A DNA stretch of 10,371 nucleotides from contig CAZGYE010000213.1 of the NCBI GenBank assembly GCA_964530165.1, positions 1 through 10,371 of the forward strand, in the 5' to 3' direction. Below are positions 5,815 through 10,371 of this stretch, in pieces. The stretch comes from CAZGYE01 sp964530165. GTDB taxonomy: Bacteria > Planctomycetota > Planctomycetia > Planctomycetales > Planctomycetaceae. The notes beneath the pieces were generated by a model. It did no database searches. It worked only from the letters and a program-made list of their open reading frames with translations, and had not been told where the DNA came from. Both the position numbers and the translations under genes were made by a program. Numbering within the stretch: the stretch's first letter is position 1; each line of letters opens with the position of its first letter.

Positions 5815-7506
5815 ATGAGGAGCCGGAGCCAAACCCACACCGGGTCGCGTCGATCGTTTCTCAAGCAGATACCCGTCGCTGGGATTGCCGCCGCGTCTTT
5901 CGCGGGTCGGCTGCATGCGGCGGAAGAAAAGGCTGCCATTGAGCTCTCAGATGAACATTGTAAGGCGGTCAACCGTCGCCGACGGATCAGCGTGCAGTAC
6001 GACGCCTACAACGCGTTGGGCAAGGATTGGGACCGCTGGCTTGAGTACCGCTTCCGTTGGATCGATGCGTCGGGTGTGCAGATTGACTCGATCTGGTGGG
6101 ACATTGGGCCACTCCTGAAAGACTACTATCCGACGCCGCCCGGTTCGATCATCTACCGTTGGCCCGACGAGAAGACCGATATCGTCGCCCGGTTGGTTGC
6201 CGAAACGCGGAAGCGACGTTTGGAGGTCTTCTGGAACCATCGCATCAGCGAAGTGGACCTGAAGGCACGCCACGACGAACGCGGCTGGACCAAGACGCCG
6301 CATCCGCTGAAGCAGGCCCACCCCGATTGGGTCCTGAAGACCTGGTGGCCGCACGGGCTGTGGAACCTGGCGGTCGATGCGGTGAAACGCGACAAGGTGA
6401 GCTTGCTGCGGCACCTGGCCGAGACCTACCCGTTTGATGGTTTCCAACTCGACTTCGCCCGACATGTGCCCTGCCTGCCGCCGGGTCGCCAATGGGAAAT
6501 GCGAGATCACGTCACGCGGTTCGTCCGCATGGTTCGCGAGATGACGCTGGAAGTGGCCCGAAAGCGAAGTCGGCCGATCCTGCTGGCTGCCAGGGTGCCC
6601 CGCAGCTTGGAGGGCTGTCGCGTCGACGGTTTTGACGTCGAAACTTGGGCACGCCAGAACCTTCTCGACATCTTCATGATTGGCAGCCGGTCGATCGAAG
6701 TCGACCTCGAGGCGTACCGTCGAATCACCAGGGGCCGCCACATCAAGCTGCAGCCGTGTCTCGACGACCATCACGCGCCCGACGGTTACCGCTGCCCGCC
6801 GATCGCGGTTTTTCGCGGCACCTTCGCCAACTGGTGGCAGCAAGGCGCCGACAGCGTGGCAACGTTCAATTGGGCGAACGCCGAAACTGCGTGGAGCAAG
6901 GAGATGGGCGGGGAGATCGCGCCGTCTTCGGAGCTGGAAGCCTATCGCGAGGTGGGCAGCCCGGCAACGCTCGGCGGCAAGGACAAGACGTTCGTCGTCG
7001 AGCGACGTGGCGGCTACCCCTGGGCGGAAGGCTATTTCAACCACAATGGCGATTCGCCTCTGCCGAAGACGTTGCCGGGCGACGGGCAAGCCGCCACAGT
7101 AATGGTTCGCATCGCCGACCGGCTTCGAGAGGAGGCCGCCACGGTGTCGAAGGTCGCGCTGCGCGCGGTCCTTTTCGGCGCGTCGGCCGGCGACCAGTTT
7201 GAATTCCACCTCAACGGCACGAAACTCGACCTTGCCACCCGGGATCCCGAATGGAGCGACCCGCAGATCTTCGCCCCGAGGCCCACCCCGGCATCCGGCG
7301 GACGCCACAGCCGATACCGGCCGAACCCGCGTCAGAAGCTGTTGCGACTGGACTACGCCGTCGATCCGAAGTCTTGCCTGATCGGCAAGAACCGAGTCGA
7401 AATACGCCGCTCTGCCGGTCCTGCCGACGACTCGTCGCGACTTGTCTCTCTAGAGAAGTTGGAAGTACACGTGGATTACATCGAGCCAACCAGAGGCGAC
7501 CAATGA
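5815..7506 (+). CDS. Tat-exported TIM-barrel protein, putative glycoside hydrolase
   Basis: The 563-residue product begins with a Tat signal: SRRSFLK at residues 11-17, a hydrophobic stretch VAGIAAASFAG, and a likely cut near LHAAEE (about 33-38). CGGGAG (5805-5810) precedes the ATG. The frame is open back to 5563, but those codons overlie the MetE remnant. Residues about 55-400 look like an alpha/beta barrel: RISVQYDAYN, VQIDSIWWDIGP, LEVFWNHRISEVD, FDGFQLDFAR (207-216, with Asp213 at a strand end), and LLDIFMIGSRS. These barrel strands ending in acidic residues recall the GH10-like and GHL-type sugar hydrolases, but no named family fits well. A C-terminal beta-rich part follows (about 440-563, around FEFHLNGTKLDL), probably a carbohydrate-contact or accessory domain. 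It overlaps the next gene by 4 bases (ATGA), so the two are translationally coupled. Substrate unknown. Confidence 0.8.
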   Translation: MRSRSQTHTGSRRSFLKQIPVAGIAAASFAGRLHAAEEKAAIELSDEHCKAVNRRRRISVQYDAYNALGKDWDRWLEYRFRWIDASGVQIDSIWWDIGPLLKDYYPTPPGSIIYRWPDEKTDIVARLVAETRKRRLEVFWNHRISEVDLKARHDERGWTKTPHPLKQAHPDWVLKTWWPHGLWNLAVDAVKRDKVSLLRHLAETYPFDGFQLDFARHVPCLPPGRQWEMRDHVTRFVRMVREMTLEVARKRSRPILLAARVPRSLEGCRVDGFDVETWARQNLLDIFMIGSRSIEVDLEAYRRITRGRHIKLQPCLDDHHAPDGYRCPPIAVFRGTFANWWQQGADSVATFNWANAETAWSKEMGGEIAPSSELEAYREVGSPATLGGKDKTFVVERRGGYPWAEGYFNHNGDSPLPKTLPGDGQAATVMVRIADRLREEAATVSKVALRAVLFGASAGDQFEFHLNGTKLDLATRDPEWSDPQIFAPRPTPASGGRHSRYRPNPRQKLLRLDYAVDPKSCLIGKNRVEIRRSAGPADDSSRLVSLEKLEVHVDYIEPTRGDQ

Positions 7507-9272
7507 AAGAACGACAATCCATGAAGAACCTCATTGCCCTCATCCTCTGCGCCATTCTTGTCTGTGCGGTTGAATCAAACGCTGCCGACGCGCCCAAGCT
7601 CTCCGCCGCCAAAGGAACCGACACGCGGCGGCATGCCGACGGTCAAGGGTGGCGGCTCGACAAAGCGAAGATCACCGATCCGCATCGCCCACGGGTTTTG
7701 CTCATCGGCGATTCAATCCTCAACGGCTATCGAAACCACGTGGTCAAGGCACTTGAAGGCAAGGCGTCTGTCGATGCCTGGGTAAATCCGTATCATCAAT
7801 CAGAGCATCTCAACAAGCTGTTGGCCCAGGTGCTGGAGCACGGGCCGTATGATGTGGTGCATTGCAACATGGGGCTCCACGGCTGGCCGGAAGGCCGCAT
7901 CAAGCCCGGCACCTTCGAGCCGCTGACCAGGGCCTACGTCGAAGTCATCAGGCAGAAGTCTCCGAACGCGGCAATCATCTGGGCCAGCAGCACGCCGGTG
8001 ACGGTGGAGGGCAAGCCGAGCAAACTCGAACCGGAGATCAACCCGATCATCGTCGAGCACAACCGAATGGCCGCCAAGGTGATGGCGGAGATGAATGTGC
8101 CGGTGAACGACTTCTACTCGCTGCTCGTAGACACGCTCGAACTCGCCCGGGGCGACCGGTTCCACTGGACCGCACCGGCTTACGAGATGTTGGCACAGAT
8201 GGCGACGGAGTCGGTGTTGCGAGAGCTGAAGACAGCGAAACGTTCCCGGAGCAAGCCGGGGAGTGAACCGGTTGATGCGAAGGTGGCGGCCGCGGAGAAG
8301 GCCGCTGAAGACGCAGCTATCGAAGCAAAGTATCAAGCGTGGGTCGCCAAACTGCCGCCGGATCAGCAGGCCTGGGAGCGAACGTTGCAGGAGAATCTTG
8401 GCGGCTTCTACCTGCCCATCCACAAGCGCCAGAAGGTCGCAGGGAAGTCCAATGCGTGGGACTTCGTCCAGGACGATCCGAAACTGCCGCGCGTGCTGCT
8501 GATCGGCGACTCTGTTTCACGCGGCTACACCCAGGCCGTGCGCAGAGCGCTTGCAGGCAAAGCCAACGTCCATCGCGCCCCGGCCAACTGCGGCCCCACG
8601 TCTCTGGGTGTGCGGAAGATTGATGTTTGGTTGGGCGACGGGAAGTGGGACGTGATCCACTTCAACTTCGGCATCCACGATCGCAATACGCCACTTCCTG
8701 ATTATACCCAACGGTTGGAACAGCTCGTAGCAACCATGAAGCCAACCGACGCAAAACTCATCTGGGCCAGCACGACGCCCATTCCCAACATGCCGTCGAA
8801 AAAGCAAACTGCCGCTTCGATCGTCAAACGGAACGAGGCTGCAGCCGAGTTGATGAAAAAACACGGAGTCGCCATCGACGACCTGTTCGCTGCAGTCACG
8901 CCGCATCTCGCGGAACTGCAGAACCGCAACGACGTTCACTTCAACGGCAAAGGATACGAGTTCCTCGGCCGACAAGTGGCCGCCTCGATCGAGACAGTGT
9001 TGAAGTGTGTTGGTCCAGCATTTTTTGCGCCGCAGCAATTCTTCCCAAACTCGTTGCAGGCGTTCTTGTTAGAGCGTAATCCAAGGGTCTTGCTGCGAAC
9101 ACCTTGGAACGCCATCATGACAACGAATCCTCCGCAAATCTCGCTTCCGAAGTCCTGGAGTGTGAATCGGCTGCCCGGCTTGCCGGCCACCAATGCCCAC
9201 GGCTTCGCACACGGCGAACCACGCGGCCAGCCTGGACGGGGTTCGGTCCGCGGTCGTCGGTTGGCTGGGTAA
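7503..9272 (+). CDS. Secreted protein with two tandem SGNH/GDSL hydrolase domains; 3' end replaced by IS sequence
   Basis: ATG 7503 overlaps the upstream stop (ATGA), with AGAGG (7492-7496) before it; ATG 7521 is an alternative. A signal peptide covers about residues 1-28 (MKNLIALILC...ESNAADA). Domain 1 has GDS at 69-71 (Ser71), the CNMGLHGW block, and DRFH with His221. Domain 2 has GDS at 335-337 (Ser337), FNFGIHDRN, and NDVHFN with His479. Both carry serine, Asp and His at the expected places, so both may be active. An Ala/Lys/Glu-rich linker (about 246-290) separates them. SGNH enzymes of this kind remove acetyl or other ester groups from polysaccharides. Native-looking sequence ends at Lys501 (ASIETVLK, codon 9003-9005); about 88 further residues are read from antisense of the adjacent insertion element up to TAA 9270-9272. 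The original stop was therefore lost, but the enzyme core is whole. Cotranscription with the TIM-barrel gene suggests joint polysaccharide breakdown. Confidence 0.85.
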   Translation: MKERQSMKNLIALILCAILVCAVESNAADAPKLSAAKGTDTRRHADGQGWRLDKAKITDPHRPRVLLIGDSILNGYRNHVVKALEGKASVDAWVNPYHQSEHLNKLLAQVLEHGPYDVVHCNMGLHGWPEGRIKPGTFEPLTRAYVEVIRQKSPNAAIIWASSTPVTVEGKPSKLEPEINPIIVEHNRMAAKVMAEMNVPVNDFYSLLVDTLELARGDRFHWTAPAYEMLAQMATESVLRELKTAKRSRSKPGSEPVDAKVAAAEKAAEDAAIEAKYQAWVAKLPPDQQAWERTLQENLGGFYLPIHKRQKVAGKSNAWDFVQDDPKLPRVLLIGDSVSRGYTQAVRRALAGKANVHRAPANCGPTSLGVRKIDVWLGDGKWDVIHFNFGIHDRNTPLPDYTQRLEQLVATMKPTDAKLIWASTTPIPNMPSKKQTAASIVKRNEAAAELMKKHGVAIDDLFAAVTPHLAELQNRNDVHFNGKGYEFLGRQVAASIETVLKCVGPAFFAPQQFFPNSLQAFLLERNPRVLLRTPWNAIMTTNPPQISLPKSWSVNRLPGLPATNAHGFAHGEPRGQPGRGSVRGRRLAG

Positions 9273-10000
9273 CGATCCTGGTAGACCTCGTTGGGAGTCT
9301 TGCCTCCCAACCCCATGTGGGGGCGATGCTCGTTGTACCACTCGAAGATCAGAGCCAACTCTTGACGCAACGACTCGCGACGAAGCGGGACCAAAGGCAG
9401 TTCTCCGAGGATTTGCTTCGTTGTCAGAATCAGTCGTTCCACAAGGGCGATGCTGCCTTTGTGGCCCACGGCACCGAAGCGAGGCTTGATGCCTCGTCGT
9501 CGGCACCAGGCCTTGTACTGCGGACAGGGCCAAAACTGCCTGCCTTTGTCGCTGATCAGGTGACGTGGTGCCGTTCCCGCTTTCCGGATCGTTCGGCCGA
9601 GAAAGGACCGCACTTCCACGGCGTTCGGCTCCTTCCTGAAGAGGGCAAATCCCATCGCCCGTCGCGAGACGTGATCGATGACGAGCGCCAGCCACCAGCA
9701 GAATGGCCATTCGCTCTGTCGGCGGGTCGTATGGTCGACGGTGCGGATCGATGCGAACCATGCGGGCGCCTTTGATGCGGTTTTCTTCGCGCAGTCGAGC
9801 GATTTCCTGGTTTGCGCGATCGAGTTCGGCCTTGAGCCTGATGCGGGAGTTGATGCTGTTGGCAGCCCCACTGCGGGTGTAGGCCGTGGCAAATTGAGCC
9901 AGAGAGATCACATGGAGTATTGCCAGACGGGTCTGCTGCTTCCACTGCTTGGGAAGCGGGATTCGTGGCGGCTTATCGGCTGACATCGTGTGCTACAAGA
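9006..10000 (-). mobile_element. Decayed insertion sequence with DDE (integrase-core) transposase
   Basis: The left edge is set at about 9006, where the SGNH coding pattern stops and TGTGTTGGTCCAGC begins. The right edge is not clear: I could not find a matching inverted repeat beyond the transposase start at 9986, so that end may be lost or divergent. The element lies in the opposite direction to the SGNH gene it interrupts. It is followed at 10035 by a serine recombinase fragment in the other direction. Confidence 0.55.
9069..9986 (-). pseudogene. DDE transposase gene with internal deletion and frame change
   Basis: The minus-strand ATG (9984-9986) starts MSADKPPRIPLPKQWK, then a coiled-coil-like stretch RLKAELDRANQEIARLREEN and DPHRRPYDPPTERMAIL. 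After MAIL (9699-9701) homology jumps to a different frame: WPFCWWLALVIDHVSRRAMG, then TIRKAGTAPRHLISDKGRQF, GSIALVERLILTTK, FEWYNEHRPHMGLGGKTPNE and RPGWPRGSPCAKPWALVAGK. This is the RNase-H-like core of integrase-type transposases (IS3/IS481 superfamily layout). The second catalytic Asp (LISDKG) and the Glu (ALVER) are present. The helix-turn-helix part and the first catalytic Asp, normally between MAIL and WPFCWW, are gone. The C-terminal frame has no stop until 8936, inside the SGNH gene. Family members run to about 400-450 residues, so roughly 130-180 are missing. Not functional. Confidence 0.8.
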
Positions 10001-10034
10001 TGTTTCACCAAGAGTCTCTGGAGAATGCGATAAC

Positions 10035-10371
10035 ATGAATTCGCACCATGATGTACCGCGAATTTCTCGTGGCGCAAAACTCGCTGGCCTACGACACCGC
10101 TGCGAGATCTACACCCGCAAGAGCACCAGCGAGGGGCTGGATGCCGAGATCACCAACCTGTGGACGTGCAGCGGCAGGCCGGCGAGGCCTACATCCAGAG
10201 CCAAGCGCAAGAAGGTTGGATCTGCCTGCCCGAGCGTTACGACGATGGCGGCTACAGCGGCGCCGACATGGAGCGTCCGGCGATTAAAAGGCTCATGCAG
10301 GACATTGAAGCCGGTAAGGTGGATCTGGTTTTGGTCTACAAAGTGGATCGGCTCAGCCGCTCGCTGGTCGA
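10035..10371 (+). pseudogene. Serine site-specific recombinase, N-terminal catalytic domain, frameshifted and cut by the window edge
   Basis: The ATG at 10035 follows GGAGA (10020-10024) at a good distance. It reads MNSHHDVPRISRGAKLAGLR, then CEIYTRKSTSEGLDAEITNL up to 10160. The Y-T-R-K-S motif holds the likely catalytic Ser30. The expected continuation, DVQRQAGEAYIQSQAQEGWI, then CLPERYDDGGYSGADMERPA, MQDIEAGKVDLVLVYKVDRL and SRSLV, is found from 10163 in a different frame. Removing the TG at 10161-10162 joins the two exactly, so a 2-base insertion is the simplest explanation. It could be a real inactivating mutation or a base-calling error. The rest of the protein lies outside the window. 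It points away from the decayed transposase and may mark another mobile element. Large serine recombinases of this type integrate or invert DNA. Confidence 0.85.

Noticed and set aside
5947..7308. 453-codon minus-strand frame
   Set aside because: It is the antisense shadow of the TIM-barrel gene, which has a Tat signal and an ATGA-coupled downstream gene.
9104..9775. 223-codon plus-strand frame
   Set aside because: It is antisense to the transposase core, whose catalytic motifs are recognisable on the minus strand.
9006..10034. Matching terminal inverted repeats for the insertion element
   Set aside because: The sequence at 9006 (TGTGTTGGTCCAGC) has no visible reverse complement near 9986-10034, so ends and target duplication cannot be claimed.
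1..10371. CRISPR arrays, tRNA and rRNA genes
   Set aside because: No regularly spaced direct repeats, no tRNA cloverleaf pattern and no rRNA core sequences were seen.

Overview
The window looks like an accessory stretch of a GC-rich planctomycete-type chromosome (Planctomycetota, Pirellulales-like). This rests on recalled family resemblance: a GTP-dependent PEP carboxykinase, a Tat-exported TIM-barrel protein next to a secreted SGNH hydrolase, transposase and serine recombinase types I associate with that phylum, and short palindromic intergenic repeats. No database search was possible.

Layout. 1-394 holds the C-terminal end of a probable membrane glycosyltransferase with a palindromic repeat inside it. 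395-619 holds a 25-bp nested inverted repeat and a candidate promoter. 620-2386 is a complete pckG, followed on the same strand by an exported M28 metallopeptidase (2459-3517). 3616-4814 holds the first 45 codons of an IS701-like transposase, facing a CocE/NonD-type hydrolase on the minus strand that has lost its C-terminal domain at the junction. 4885-5738 is a mosaic of fragments: a serine recombinase C-terminus, a possible Ku fragment, two palindromic repeats, and the zinc-site end of a MetE-like methionine synthase with an in-frame TGA. 5815-9272 is a two-gene operon (ATGA overlap) for a Tat-exported TIM-barrel protein and a secreted tandem-SGNH hydrolase. The 3' end of the second gene runs into a decayed DDE insertion element (9006 to about 9986, minus strand). 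From 10035 a serine recombinase begins on the plus strand and is broken by a frameshift.

How it fits together. The intact genes serve central carbon metabolism (PEPCK) and periplasmic or extracellular hydrolysis (M28 peptidase, TIM-barrel protein, tandem SGNH hydrolase). The last two probably act together on a polysaccharide. The gaps have collected mobile elements and truncated genes, and at least two host genes (the CocE-like hydrolase and the SGNH protein) were altered by IS insertion or deletion. I did not find a convincing undescribed system. The most informative signals are the decay junctions, the TGA in the MetE-like fragment, the 11-bp deletion scar in the transposase, and the tandem-SGNH/TIM-barrel operon.
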